In this document: positions 7,706 to 16,954 of the stretch, in pieces
Layout of the letters: every line of letters begins with the position of its first letter
Position numbering within the stretch: position 1 is the first letter of the stretch
Origin: Aequorivita capsosiphonis DSM 23843
GTDB lineage: Bacteria > Bacteroidota > Bacteroidia > Flavobacteriales > Flavobacteriaceae
Direction: 5' to 3'
NCBI RefSeq assembly: GCF_000429125.1
Contig: NZ_AUBG01000002.1
Span: 1-64,000, forward strand
Length of the DNA stretch: 64,000 bases
Position numbers and translations under genes: made by a program
The notes under the pieces: generated by a model
Told to the model about the DNA's origin: nothing
The model's input: only the letters and a program-made list of their open reading frames with translations
Database searches by the model: none

Positions 7706-9091
7706 ATGAAAATGTCAGTCAAAAACATCGCTCCTAACATAATTCAAGCCTTTAAATCACAATTAAAGGGGAGCCTTATTGTACCGTCAGACGCAAACTA
7801 TAACGAAACCCGTGAAGTATATAATGCAATGATTGACAAACGTCCAGGCATTATTGCCACTTGTGAAAATGTGGACGATGTTATAGCTGCTGTAAACTTT
7901 GGGAGAGACAACAATCTGTTGGTGGCCATACGAGGAGGCGGCCATAATGGTGCAGGTTTAGGTTTGTGTAATGATGGTTTGGTAATAGATTTATCAGGCA
8001 TTAAGTATGTGGACGTAGATACCTCGAACAATACAGTAAAAGTTGGAGGGGGAAATATTTGGAACGAAGTAGATAAAGCCACACATGAATTTGGTTTAGC
8101 AATACCTTCAGGAATGATTTCAACAACAGGCGTTGCTGGATTAACACTTGGTGGTGGCGTTGGTTATTTAACACGGAAATACGGCCTTACCATAGATAAT
8201 TTATTAGAAGCAGAAATGGTTCTGGCAGACGGTAGTTTTGTTACTGTAAACGCTATAAAAAACACCGACTTGTTTTGGGCCATTCGCGGTGGAGGTGGGA
8301 ATTTTGGCGTGGTCATCTCTTTTAAATTTCAAGCACATCCTGTAAAAATGCTAATGGGCGGACCTACTTTATGGCCAATTGAAAGAGTGGAAGAAATAAT
8401 GGCTTGGTATGATAAATTTATCAACGAGGCTCCAGAAGATTTAAACGGGTTTATAACGACCATGGTCATTCCCGAATCCCCATTTCCAGAGCATTTACAT
8501 GACAAAAAGTTTTGTGGTATCGTTTGGTGCTATCTTGGAGATGCAGAAAAATTTGAAGCGATCTTTAAACCTGTATTAGACCTCAACCCTGTTTTTGCTC
8601 ATGTTGGCGAGATGCCTTACACAGCCTTACAAACCATGTTTGATGGATTCTTCCCAAAAGGTTTGCAATGGTATTGGAGAGCTGACTTTTTTAACGAGTT
8701 AGGCCCAGAAGTAAGGGCTCAGCATTTAAAATTTGGTTCAGTAATACCTACAGCACTTTCCCAAATGCATTTATATCCTATTTCCGGAGCGGCGAGCAGA
8801 GTAGGGGCTGAAGAAACACCTTGGGCGTATAGAGATGCTAAATATGCAGGTGTGTATTTAGGCGTAGATCCAGATCCTGCAAATGCGACCAAAATCACCA
8901 ATTGGTGTAAATCTTATTATGAGGCCTTGCATCCATATTCGGCAGGCGGTGCGTATTCAAATTTTATGATGGAAGAAGGTCAAGATCGAATTAAAGCGAG
9001 TTATAAGCATAACTATGATAGATTAGTCAAAATTAAAAAAGCGTACGATCCAGAAAATTTGTTTCGAGTGAATCAGAATATTAAAGCATAA
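7706..9091 (+). CDS. FAD-binding oxidoreductase, berberine-bridge-enzyme family
   Basis: 461 residues. N-terminal FAD-binding (PCMH-type) domain with the RGGGHNGAG loop, whose H80 corresponds to the residue carrying the 8-alpha-histidyl FAD bond. Then come GGGVGYLTRKYGLTIDNLL and AIRGGGGNFGVV, and a C-terminal BBE domain ending in SYKHNYDRLVKIKKAYDPEN. The cysteine that makes the second FAD bond in bicovalent family members appears replaced (SGMISTTGVAGL), so a single covalent link is predicted. Family enzymes oxidise alcohols, sugars or other small molecules with O2; the substrate here is unknown. No signal peptide is visible, so it is cytoplasmic. It is probably controlled by the upstream regulator at 6473. 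Confidence 0.85.
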   Translation: MKMSVKNIAPNIIQAFKSQLKGSLIVPSDANYNETREVYNAMIDKRPGIIATCENVDDVIAAVNFGRDNNLLVAIRGGGHNGAGLGLCNDGLVIDLSGIKYVDVDTSNNTVKVGGGNIWNEVDKATHEFGLAIPSGMISTTGVAGLTLGGGVGYLTRKYGLTIDNLLEAEMVLADGSFVTVNAIKNTDLFWAIRGGGGNFGVVISFKFQAHPVKMLMGGPTLWPIERVEEIMAWYDKFINEAPEDLNGFITTMVIPESPFPEHLHDKKFCGIVWCYLGDAEKFEAIFKPVLDLNPVFAHVGEMPYTALQTMFDGFFPKGLQWYWRADFFNELGPEVRAQHLKFGSVIPTALSQMHLYPISGAASRVGAEETPWAYRDAKYAGVYLGVDPDPANATKITNWCKSYYEALHPYSAGGAYSNFMMEEGQDRIKASYKHNYDRLVKIKKAYDPENLFRVNQNIKA

Positions 9092-9139
9092 TACAAGGCT
9101 TTTTAAATTTAAGACTTTACTAACATTAAATCAAATATC

Positions 9140-10951
9140 ATGAAAACAGAAAGGAAACTAAAGTTAGAAAATATTGTACGGATATTGGTTTTGATGATTT
9201 TAGCTGCTGTGTTAGTTATACCATTGCAAGCTCGAGTAAAAAATGTGGATATACCAACTAAAGAGAATATCAAAACGAATAAGTTCAATGATTATAATCC
9301 TGCACAAATCAGTTATAGACCTTTGGATCATTTTTGGAGTAGTTCGCGGACAGATAATTATTCCACTGCCAATTCAGAAGCTAAAATTGGTGCCTTAAGA
9401 ACAAACTACCGCTTTGTAAGAACTGATGGATATATCCTAGATGAGCCTTCAAATGTTGAAGGGGAAGCTGTTCCCCTGTATTTGTACTATAGTGATACAA
9501 GGAAAGACAATTTTATAACTTCCACAGCTGAAGGGATTAGAGCGGCAGAAAATGATGGGTATAGAAAGGTTCGTATTGAAGGCTATGTTTTGAAAACTGT
9601 CAAACCTGAATATCAACATTTATACAAACCTCTCTGGTTGTTTTATCACGATACTAGAAAAGACAATTTTACCATTGCCACACCAGCGGGAATTAGAGTC
9701 GCGGAAGCAGGAGGATATCGAAAGGTACGAGTTGAAGGTTATGTATCGATCACTAGCAGAAATAATGCAATTATACACGATGTAGCTTTGGATAATTCTT
9801 GGAATGATTTTTTAATAACAAATCCACCTAATAGCACCCAAGAAGATTTAGATAAATGGATAAGGATTGTAACTAAAATGCAGGGAATTGAAGGCTTTGA
9901 TCCTGTTCGGAACCTTATTGGCGTTAGACCTGCAGAAAAAAGAATAAAAGATTTACCAGGCACTGGTTATAAGAATAATTGGTTGCCTGTAGGTGCACAG
10001 AAACAAGTTTGCTGCGGAAAATTAGAAAATTTCACAACTTATGATGGAACGGGTGACGAGATGGACTGGAATTTTAAAGTATTGCCCAATGACGAATTTT
10101 CATTTTTAATTACAATGGTCCAACAATATAAAAATGAATCCTTTCTTATGAGTCCTGATGGTTGGCATAAAAATAAAAGAGGCCAATTTCTATTGGAAGC
10201 AGAAGTTACCCCAGATCAGAGTTTATATAACAATGTATTTTTTCCCAAACGGACTACTATCATTGTTGATACAATAATAGAACTTGGTGTTCAAAAGGTA
10301 AGGAGGAAAAAAAAGGATAGTAATGATCCCGACATAGCACTTGAAGGAAAAGAAATGTGTTTCTATGGTCCTTGGGTCAGAGAATGGTTTCATCATCATC
10401 GACCAGAGATACATCCTTCGGAAATGATATGGTGGAGAGAGAACAATGGATATTATATGATGTTGATACAAGACGACTCCAATAGATTTGATGACGAAGA
10501 TGATTTTGATTTGGATGGTATTGGTAACAACAGTTGGAAACCTTGGGCGGAACCCCCATTAACAGCTCAATTCAAAATTGCTTTTGAAGTTAACCCTACA
10601 GAACCAATTCTTCCTCTTAAAATGGATATTAGAGAAGTCTATAAAAGATTTGTAGTTACAAAAGATGATGCAGACGCCTCAGCCGATTCCGACAATGGCG
10701 CCGCTCATACATTAGTAGTAGATAACAAAAAACTTTTAATTGTAAATGAAGAGCAAGAAAATGACAATGACCTTGGGGTAAAGTTTGTGGAGATTACTAA
10801 AAGAGTAGATGGAACTATACAAGGATACTTGCAGATAACCACGAAAATAGGCGGTCCGGATTTAGGAGGTGATGAAGGCTATCACATATTATATGTTACA
10901 AGTTCTAAGATGCCAATAGTAAAAACCATTCGAGATCATCGAACAGATTAG
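9140..10951 (+). CDS. Secreted protein with DUF5648-like repeats and an RDHRT tail
   Basis: 603 residues. A hydrophobic segment near residues 14-32, ending LQARV, is a signal peptide or signal anchor. Three repeats of about 45-50 residues follow (DHFWSSSRTDNY, YYSDTRKDNFITSTAEGIRAA, FYHDTRKDNFTIATPAGIRVA), each closing with a VR.(E/D)GYV motif; they resemble the DUF5648 lectin-like repeat. The rest (about 210-590) is unassigned, with an acidic DDEDDFDLDGIG stretch that could bind calcium. The protein ends IRDHRTD, a peptide that recurs near the N-terminus of the next gene. It is 48 bp downstream of the flavoenzyme and may be co-transcribed. I know no function. Confidence 0.65.
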   Translation: MKTERKLKLENIVRILVLMILAAVLVIPLQARVKNVDIPTKENIKTNKFNDYNPAQISYRPLDHFWSSSRTDNYSTANSEAKIGALRTNYRFVRTDGYILDEPSNVEGEAVPLYLYYSDTRKDNFITSTAEGIRAAENDGYRKVRIEGYVLKTVKPEYQHLYKPLWLFYHDTRKDNFTIATPAGIRVAEAGGYRKVRVEGYVSITSRNNAIIHDVALDNSWNDFLITNPPNSTQEDLDKWIRIVTKMQGIEGFDPVRNLIGVRPAEKRIKDLPGTGYKNNWLPVGAQKQVCCGKLENFTTYDGTGDEMDWNFKVLPNDEFSFLITMVQQYKNESFLMSPDGWHKNKRGQFLLEAEVTPDQSLYNNVFFPKRTTIIVDTIIELGVQKVRRKKKDSNDPDIALEGKEMCFYGPWVREWFHHHRPEIHPSEMIWWRENNGYYMMLIQDDSNRFDDEDDFDLDGIGNNSWKPWAEPPLTAQFKIAFEVNPTEPILPLKMDIREVYKRFVVTKDDADASADSDNGAAHTLVVDNKKLLIVNEEQENDNDLGVKFVEITKRVDGTIQGYLQITTKIGGPDLGGDEGYHILYVTSSKMPIVKTIRDHRTD

Positions 10952-11010
10952 CAGCTATTTGTAAATATTATTATATGATTAAGATACTATCAAATAGCTA
11001 AAAAAACTAC

Positions 11011-12276
11011 ATGACAACTAAAAAACACAGTATTATGAAAACAATTATAAAGTATAAAATTAATGGAATACTATATGGATTTACCTTAGCGATTTTCGTT
11101 TTAACATTCGGAGCATCTGCAGAGGCGCAAGTAATACGTGATCACCGCACTAAAACTAAAACCATTACGCGAGACCATAGAACCAATACGCCTAATAGTT
11201 CCCAAAATGCATTAGATAAGAATAAAGAATTTTCTGAAAATGCAGCGAATCAACAATTTAATAAAGCTAAATTTTTAGGAGATGTACCAAGTTTTACCCG
11301 TATTAATTACACTTCTAAAATTCAAGGTATATCTAACAATAAAGATTATTGGTTTTTTACACAATTAACTAAAATCAAAAAGATTCCTGTAGGATATGAT
11401 TTAACAAAAGACGCCAATAATAGTTCGGATTCTAGAATTAAAACTGCTTGGATGCCTCAATTTCTCTCTAATTTGGGTTATGATCATTTTGGTGATCCAG
11501 ACAATTTTAACGGGTATTTATTTGTACCGGTTCAAACCCCTGAAGAATTTCGTGATGAAAACGATAACCCTCATTATGCTTCAAGTGCAACAGCTGATAT
11601 CATTCTTCTAAATCGATATGGTAAAAAAAGGCGAAGATATCCTGTAATTGCTGTTTTTGATGAAAATACCTTAGTATTTATAGATTGTTTTAAATTAAAT
11701 AATAGAGGTGAAGGTGGTTGGGTTACTATAAATCCAATAACCAACGAACTTTATACATCTGTATCTACTATAACAAAAGACAAACCAATAGTTAGATATT
11801 CTATAAACTGGGATAAATTACGACGTAATAGAAAGTTAGAATTAAAAAAAGAAGGTCCTTTTCATATAAATTATGATGATCTCCCAAATGAATGGCCAAA
11901 GCGAGGGTTTGACAGCTATATGCAAGGTGGCGATTTTTCGGATGATGGCGTGTTTCTATATCTTACTAATGGTATAACAAAGTTTCCGAATGGGGGCTGG
12001 ACAAAAAGTAGAGGGCTACATATTATTAAAAATATAGATCATAAAAACGGTATATGGGAAAAATCCTCTACACAATCAGGCTCTAATGGCTTAAAATATA
12101 AATATAGTAGTACTAGGCAAGAACCCGAAGGACTAACCTATTTTGATTTAACAAATGACAATAGAATTACAGATAGTAAATTAAAAGGTCAAGTACATGC
12201 CATATTGTATACCCATTTGCCACCATCACAACATTTAATAAAACATTTCAAAGTTTTTATAACAAATATAAAATAA
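11011..12276 (+). CDS. Secreted protein of unknown function with N-terminal RDHRT motifs
   Basis: 421 residues from the ATG at 11011; an in-frame ATG at 11035 gives a more usual MKTIIKYK signal start and may be the true one. The signal peptide ends near ASAEAQ. Directly after it come two copies of the peptide seen at the tail of the preceding protein (VIRDHRTKTK, ITRDHRTNT). The remaining region has scattered beta-strand-like segments (GYLFVPVQ, AVFDENTLVFIDCF, LYTSVSTIT) consistent with a beta-propeller, but no family is assigned. It follows the 9140 gene by 59 bp on the same strand, so the two are a likely pair. Confidence 0.65.
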   Translation: MTTKKHSIMKTIIKYKINGILYGFTLAIFVLTFGASAEAQVIRDHRTKTKTITRDHRTNTPNSSQNALDKNKEFSENAANQQFNKAKFLGDVPSFTRINYTSKIQGISNNKDYWFFTQLTKIKKIPVGYDLTKDANNSSDSRIKTAWMPQFLSNLGYDHFGDPDNFNGYLFVPVQTPEEFRDENDNPHYASSATADIILLNRYGKKRRRYPVIAVFDENTLVFIDCFKLNNRGEGGWVTINPITNELYTSVSTITKDKPIVRYSINWDKLRRNRKLELKKEGPFHINYDDLPNEWPKRGFDSYMQGGDFSDDGVFLYLTNGITKFPNGGWTKSRGLHIIKNIDHKNGIWEKSSTQSGSNGLKYKYSSTRQEPEGLTYFDLTNDNRITDSKLKGQVHAILYTHLPPSQHLIKHFKVFITNIK

Positions 12277-12596
12277 TAGGTAATTAGTGATTGCAATTAA
12301 TAAAAGAACGTCGGCTTTCAGGGTAGACTTAATATAAATGAAGTATCAATAAGCCAGAAAGAAGTATTTATTCTCAAGTCTAGGTCATAAATATGCTAAA
12401 TAAAACATGAAAGAAATCAAATTTTCGGTCCAGATGTTCCAAATCACTAGGCTCGAAGGGTTCAAAGGAGCCATGTCAATTATAACTTACCATTTAGAAT
12501 TTGAATCTTCGCCCTCTAGTAATCGTCCAAATCCTGATATATAATCATTATTATAAACTAGGAAATTAAGGCGCATGGATTTAAATATTCTTAGTT
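12277..12596. other. Intergenic gap, no feature recognised
   Basis: About 320 bp between the secreted-protein gene and aminopeptidase P. I see no terminator, palindrome or short gene. An ATG at 12575 is out of frame with the downstream gene. Confidence 0.5.
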
Positions 12597-14420
12597 TTGA
12601 ATCCGTTACATCCAAATAGAAAATTTCAATCACATAGGATCAATAAAAGGCTAGAAAAGCTACGCAAACAACTAATTAAACATAATTTAGATGCAGTTAT
12701 TATCCCATCAACAGATCCGCATCAATCAGAATATGTTGCCAAGCATTGGAAAGTAAGGGAATACTTTTCAGGATTTACCGGTTCAGCTGGGGTTTTGGTT
12801 TTAAACCAAGATGAAGCAGCACTTTGGACAGATTCCCGTTATTTTTTACAATTTGAAGACGAATGTAAGGACTATAATATCAAATTGCACAAACAATCCA
12901 TTCCGCATGCGCCGGAACACGTACAATGGTTGTGCGATACTTTAGGAGAAAACGCTGCTATAGGTCTGGATTTTTTACAGTTTTCCAAAGCTCAAATAGA
13001 TTATATATGGGAGATTTCAGCATCTAAAAAAATTCAACTTAAAAACACGCCAAAGTTAGTAGACGAAATTTGGACTGACAGACCTGCTTTGCCATCCTTC
13101 CCAATAGAAATTCAACCCTTAGATTACAGCGGGGAAACAACAGCTTCTAAATTACTAAAGGTTCAAAATAAAACTGCAAACGCGAAAGCTGACTATTATT
13201 TATTTTCAAGTTTGGATGAAATTGCTTGGTTGTTTAATATCCGTTCCGAAGATGTCGATTTTACACCATTGGTCACGGCTTATGCGCTGGTAGGACTTGA
13301 AAAGACGCTATTATTCTGTGATCGAGATAGATTTTCATCTACGGCTATTGCTGCATTTTCAAAATTGAATATTGAAATTGTCAACTATGATTTAGCAATT
13401 GTTGAATTACAGAAAATAGATGCCAATAAAAAGATAATCACAGATGTTTCATCGCTAAACTATGCGGTTTTTAACGGGGTGAAGAGTATGTTTTTATTTC
13501 AAAACTCAATAGCAAAAGAATTAAAAGCTATTAAAAATGAAACTGAGATTAAGGGTGCCAAAAGCTGTATGGTAAAGGATGGGGTCGCACTTACCAAGTT
13601 TTTTATATGGTTGGAAAATGAACTCGCAAGAAGAGCCATTTCAGAATTTGAAATTGGCAAAAAAATGGAAAGCTTTAGAAAACAACAAGATTTGTATATG
13701 GGCGAGTCTTTTGCGGCAATTGTAGGTTATAAAGGCAATGGCGCTATCATTCACTATACAGCAGCAGCAGAAAATTCAGCTATGGTGAAAAATGAGGATG
13801 TTCTGTTAATTGATAGTGGCGCACAATATATAGATGGAACTACAGATATTACCCGTACCGTTTGGTTGGGAGGGATTCCTTCAAATGAATTGAAAATTGC
13901 ATATACTTCAGTTTTAAAGGGATATATAGCACTTGAGCAATTACAATTCCCAAAAGGAACCGTTGGAATGCAAATAGATGCTTTTGCCAGATTTCATTTA
14001 TGGCAGCAAGGCTTAAACTATCCGCACGGCACGGGGCATGGGATAGGAAGTTTTGGAATGGTACACGAACCAGCGCAAGGTTTTGCATCAAGTATGACAA
14101 CCGGTTACGGGAGCACAGAACATTTATCCAATCAGTTGACAACAATTGAACCAGGTTGCTATAAAAAGGACTTTTTCGGGATTCGTATTGAAAACGTAGT
14201 ACTTTCTTCAATTAAAGAAAAAACCGAATTTGGTGAATTTCTAGGTTTTACGCCAATCACGCTATTTCCTATAGATAGACAGCTTATTGATAAATCATTA
14301 TTAACAGAATCAGAAACAGAGTGGTTTAATTATTACCATAAAGTGGTTTTTGAAAAACTATCTCCAGTATTGGATAACACCGAAAAAAAGTGGTTACAAA
14401 GGATGTGTGAAGAGTTATAA
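12597..14420 (+). CDS. pepP: Xaa-Pro aminopeptidase P (M24B)
   Basis: 607 residues, the length of the long, eukaryote-like aminopeptidase P group. Two creatinase N-terminal-type regions (about 1-310) precede the pita-bread M24 domain. Metal ligands are visible in DSGAQYIDGTTDITRT, in HGTGHGIGSFGMVHE and in the late IEPGCYKKDFFGIRIEN. The enzyme removes N-terminal residues before proline in the cytoplasm. The only good in-frame start is TTG at 12597: an in-frame stop lies at 12582-12584 and the nearest ATG is in another frame. The 3' end is unusual, since degenerate copies of its last coding stretch recur downstream in a tandem-repeat array. Confidence 0.9.
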   Translation: MNPLHPNRKFQSHRINKRLEKLRKQLIKHNLDAVIIPSTDPHQSEYVAKHWKVREYFSGFTGSAGVLVLNQDEAALWTDSRYFLQFEDECKDYNIKLHKQSIPHAPEHVQWLCDTLGENAAIGLDFLQFSKAQIDYIWEISASKKIQLKNTPKLVDEIWTDRPALPSFPIEIQPLDYSGETTASKLLKVQNKTANAKADYYLFSSLDEIAWLFNIRSEDVDFTPLVTAYALVGLEKTLLFCDRDRFSSTAIAAFSKLNIEIVNYDLAIVELQKIDANKKIITDVSSLNYAVFNGVKSMFLFQNSIAKELKAIKNETEIKGAKSCMVKDGVALTKFFIWLENELARRAISEFEIGKKMESFRKQQDLYMGESFAAIVGYKGNGAIIHYTAAAENSAMVKNEDVLLIDSGAQYIDGTTDITRTVWLGGIPSNELKIAYTSVLKGYIALEQLQFPKGTVGMQIDAFARFHLWQQGLNYPHGTGHGIGSFGMVHEPAQGFASSMTTGYGSTEHLSNQLTTIEPGCYKKDFFGIRIENVVLSSIKEKTEFGEFLGFTPITLFPIDRQLIDKSLLTESETEWFNYYHKVVFEKLSPVLDNTEKKWLQRMCEEL

Positions 14421-14429
14421 GAATTCATT

Positions 14430-15690
14430 TTCAACTTATTAATCAATAGACAACAAATAAGCATTCTAAAAGTCGAGCTGTTATCCTTGCTTTCTCTGAA
14501 GTCAATCCCGTAGGGGTTACATATTTATAGAAAATTATAATATCCAAAATTCGACCCGCAAGGGATCGCATCTTCTCTCTGGACGATATATCTATAAATA
14601 TTTGAATCCTCCGGATTCGTTTCCAATATAAATAATTAAAACAAATTTAAGTTGAACCACACTATTTCCCATTGATAGACAGCTAATTGATAGATCGCTC
14701 TTGATGGATTCAGAAATGGAATGGTTTAATTCTTATCATAAATCGGCTTCACACCATCCCGAAGGGATTGAATATTTATAGAGAAAATATAATGTTCTCA
14801 ATTCGACCCCATCGGGGTCGCATCTTCTCTGTGGATAATATATCTATAAATATATGAATCCTACGGATTCAGTTCCAATAAAAACAATTTTAATACCTCG
14901 GGGCAGAGCCCACGAGGTATTAATCCCGATAGCTAAAAAACAAACTCCAAACCCGCCTGCCCTCCTACGGCGGGTGAACCGGACGGGCAGGTTCCAAAAG
15001 AAAACAATGCGAGGCAGAGCCTCGGGGAATTAACTCGGAAAAGATTAAAGCAAATTTTAGGTGAATCATACTATTTTTAATTGATAATACAGCTTATAGA
15101 CAAATCGCTGCTGATGGATTCAGAAAAAGAATATTAAAAAACCAAGCTGGATACGTTGCTTTCTTTGGAGTTAATCCCAAAGGGATTATATATTTATAGA
15201 AATATTGTTCCAACCAGAATTCGACCCCAGAGGGGTCGCACCTTCTTTCTGGCGATGTTGTATCTATAAATATTTGAACCCTACGGATTCGTCTCCAAGA
15301 AAAACAATTTTAATACCTCGGGACAGAGCCCACGAGGTATTAATCCCGATAGCTACCGGGGCCAAAAAACGAACTCCAAACCCGCCTGCCCTCCTACGGC
15401 GGGTGAACCGGACAGGCAGGTTCCAAAAGAAAACAATGCGAGGCAGAGCCTCTGGGAATTAACTCGGAAAAGATTAAAGCAAATTTTAGGTGAATCATAT
15501 TATTTTTAATTGATAATACAGCTTATAGACAAATCGCTCCTGATGGATTCAGAAAAAGAATATTAAAAAACCAAGCTGGATACGTTGCTTTCTTTGGAGT
15601 TAATCCCAAAGGGATTATATATTTATAGAAATATTGTTCCAACCAGAATTCGACCCCAGAGGGGTCGCACCTTCTTTTAGCCGATCTTCT
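14430..15690 (+). repeat. Degenerate tandem repeat array with palindromic modules, derived partly from the pepP 3' end
   Basis: Units of about 400-430 bp follow pepP. The two clearest copies are offset by 429 bp (a shared block starts at 14992 and 15421). Each unit holds a degraded copy of the pepP tail (GATAGACAGCT... GGATTCAGAAA, near 14670, 15080 and 15505; the original is near 14270). It then holds a set of short palindromes: AATCCC-GGGATT, CGACCCC-GGGGTCG, GAATCC-GGATTC and TACCTCG-CGAGGTA. A GC-rich CCCGCCTGCC...GGCAGG block completes the unit. Short open frames here are by-products of the repeat. No gene is supported in this 1.25 kb. Confidence 0.75.
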
Positions 15691-15833
15691 TGATTACAAT
15701 ATCCGGTGGCCCTAAGTAAAGCACTTAAATTTCTTAATTCTGTAATGTCTCCTTTTTTGCACCATTAGGAAGTTAAGGCGCATTAAGTTACACGTAAATT
15801 GTGACGAACTTAGACCTTATAGGCTATTACTGT

Positions 15834-16055
15834 TTATTCTATAATTTCGTAATCGATGGATAGCTTTCGCAATGCTCTTAATGCAGAACCACTGTCTTTA
15901 TCGTCCACATCAATTTCTACAGCGTCACCTTCCAAAAGGATTTCTGTAAGTTCATTAGCCAAGGATTGATCTAGATTTGAAAGCCCAATAATACATTGCG
16001 CTATCGCTCTTCTATCTGGTCGTTGTGCATCACAAGACAATAAGTTTAATTTCAT
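15834..16055 (-). CDS. Small conserved-looking protein of unknown function
   Basis: 73 residues, soluble, starting MKLNLLSCDAQRPD. The RRAIAQCIIGLSNLDQSLANELTEILLEGD stretch and the close, ALRALRKLSIDYEIIE, give a helix-then-strand pattern similar to the ribosomal L7/L12 C-terminal fold, but this is only a resemblance. REP-like palindromes lie just upstream (16084-16135) and no partner gene is close. Confidence 0.6.
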   Translation of the reverse strand: MKLNLLSCDAQRPDRRAIAQCIIGLSNLDQSLANELTEILLEGDAVEIDVDDKDSGSALRALRKLSIDYEIIE

Positions 16056-16083
16056 CTGTATAAAATATTTGAGAAATGGGAAG

Positions 16084-16135
16084 ATGCCCGCCTGCCGGAT
16101 GGGCAGGGAATGCCCCTCCCGATAGCTATCGGAAC
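16084..16135. repeat. REP-like palindromes
   Basis: Two adjacent palindromes: CCCGCCTGCC...GGGCAGGG (about 16088-16109) and the perfect CCGATAGCTATCGG (about 16118-16131). The same motifs recur at 14929, 15344 and 39014-39071, in each case outside genes. Confidence 0.65.
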
Positions 16136-16250
16136 ATCTTCGGTTGGTTTACAATTTGTTAATGGGCATTTCATAATAATTATTTATAAAAGGTTAAAAA
16201 CCAATTGATAAAGGTATTATTCTACCGTCTACCGACCAAAGACTACCATC

Positions 16251-16898
16251 TCACTCAAACGTATGCCGTTGCTCTGCGGTTGAAGACGCGTTAAGCAGTT
16301 GGTGAAAGATTCTTATAGTATTAAAATCTCGCGTAATTTCTTCGGATACAGCAATTCCAGAAATACCTGTTTCCAAAATAGCTGTAACGTCCTTTGTTGT
16401 GATACCGCCGAAGCCAATAATAGGCGTGCCGGTTTTCAATACATCTGTAATGGCTGAATATCCCTTTAACCCTAAAACTGAAGTTATATTCTCTTTATTT
16501 TCGGTTTCTCTAAAAGGCCCTAAGCTAATATAATTCACTTGTTTATCAAGTAGTGTTTCGCAATCTTGGAAGGTGTTTGCTGTGCCGCCGATAATTTGCC
16601 AAGAGTATAAATGCTTTTTCGCAACACTAGGGCAGGGGCCGGTTTTTCCTATATGTAAACCATCAGCTTTAATAGCTTTTGCAACTTTATAATTATCGTG
16701 AATGAGCAGTCTGGTCTGAAAATGCGCGGTGATTTCTCTAGCTTCTTCAGCCAATTTCAAAAACTTTTTCTCAGACATACCATTTAATCCCAATTGCACC
16801 AATTCCACCCCTGAAGTACAAGCATTCTGAATATTTTCCAAATGCTCCTCCGGCGAGTTCCCCTGAGATATATAATGTAGTTTAGGTATCATCTGCAC
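16251..16898 (-). CDS. thiE: Thiamine phosphate synthase (ThiE-like)
   Basis: 215 residues with a TIM-barrel phosphate-binding pattern. Visible segments are QLGLNGMSEKKFLKLA, LLIHDNYKVAKAIKADGLHIGK (the ThiE Mg/pyrophosphate region), YISLGPFRETENKE and the phosphate loop GFGGITTKDV. The enzyme joins HMP-pyrophosphate and thiazole phosphate to give thiamine phosphate. The family LNDR-type loop reads IHDN here and the protein is not next to other thi genes. It could be a second, divergent ThiE or a TenI-like paralogue (TenI lacks synthase activity). A start two codons later (16892) is equally possible. Confidence 0.75.
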   Translation of the reverse strand: MQMIPKLHYISQGNSPEEHLENIQNACTSGVELVQLGLNGMSEKKFLKLAEEAREITAHFQTRLLIHDNYKVAKAIKADGLHIGKTGPCPSVAKKHLYSWQIIGGTANTFQDCETLLDKQVNYISLGPFRETENKENITSVLGLKGYSAITDVLKTGTPIIGFGGITTKDVTAILETGISGIAVSEEITRDFNTIRIFHQLLNASSTAEQRHTFE

Positions 16899-16954
16899 TA
16901 GTCGTTTTTCTCATTATTTTTAAATTCACTCATAACTCATAACTGTCACCTGTC

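Noticed and set aside
15205-15462. 85-codon open frame in the tandem array
   Set aside because: Built from the palindromic repeat unit, with no promoter or family; peptides of this kind arise from such repeats in Bacteroidota.
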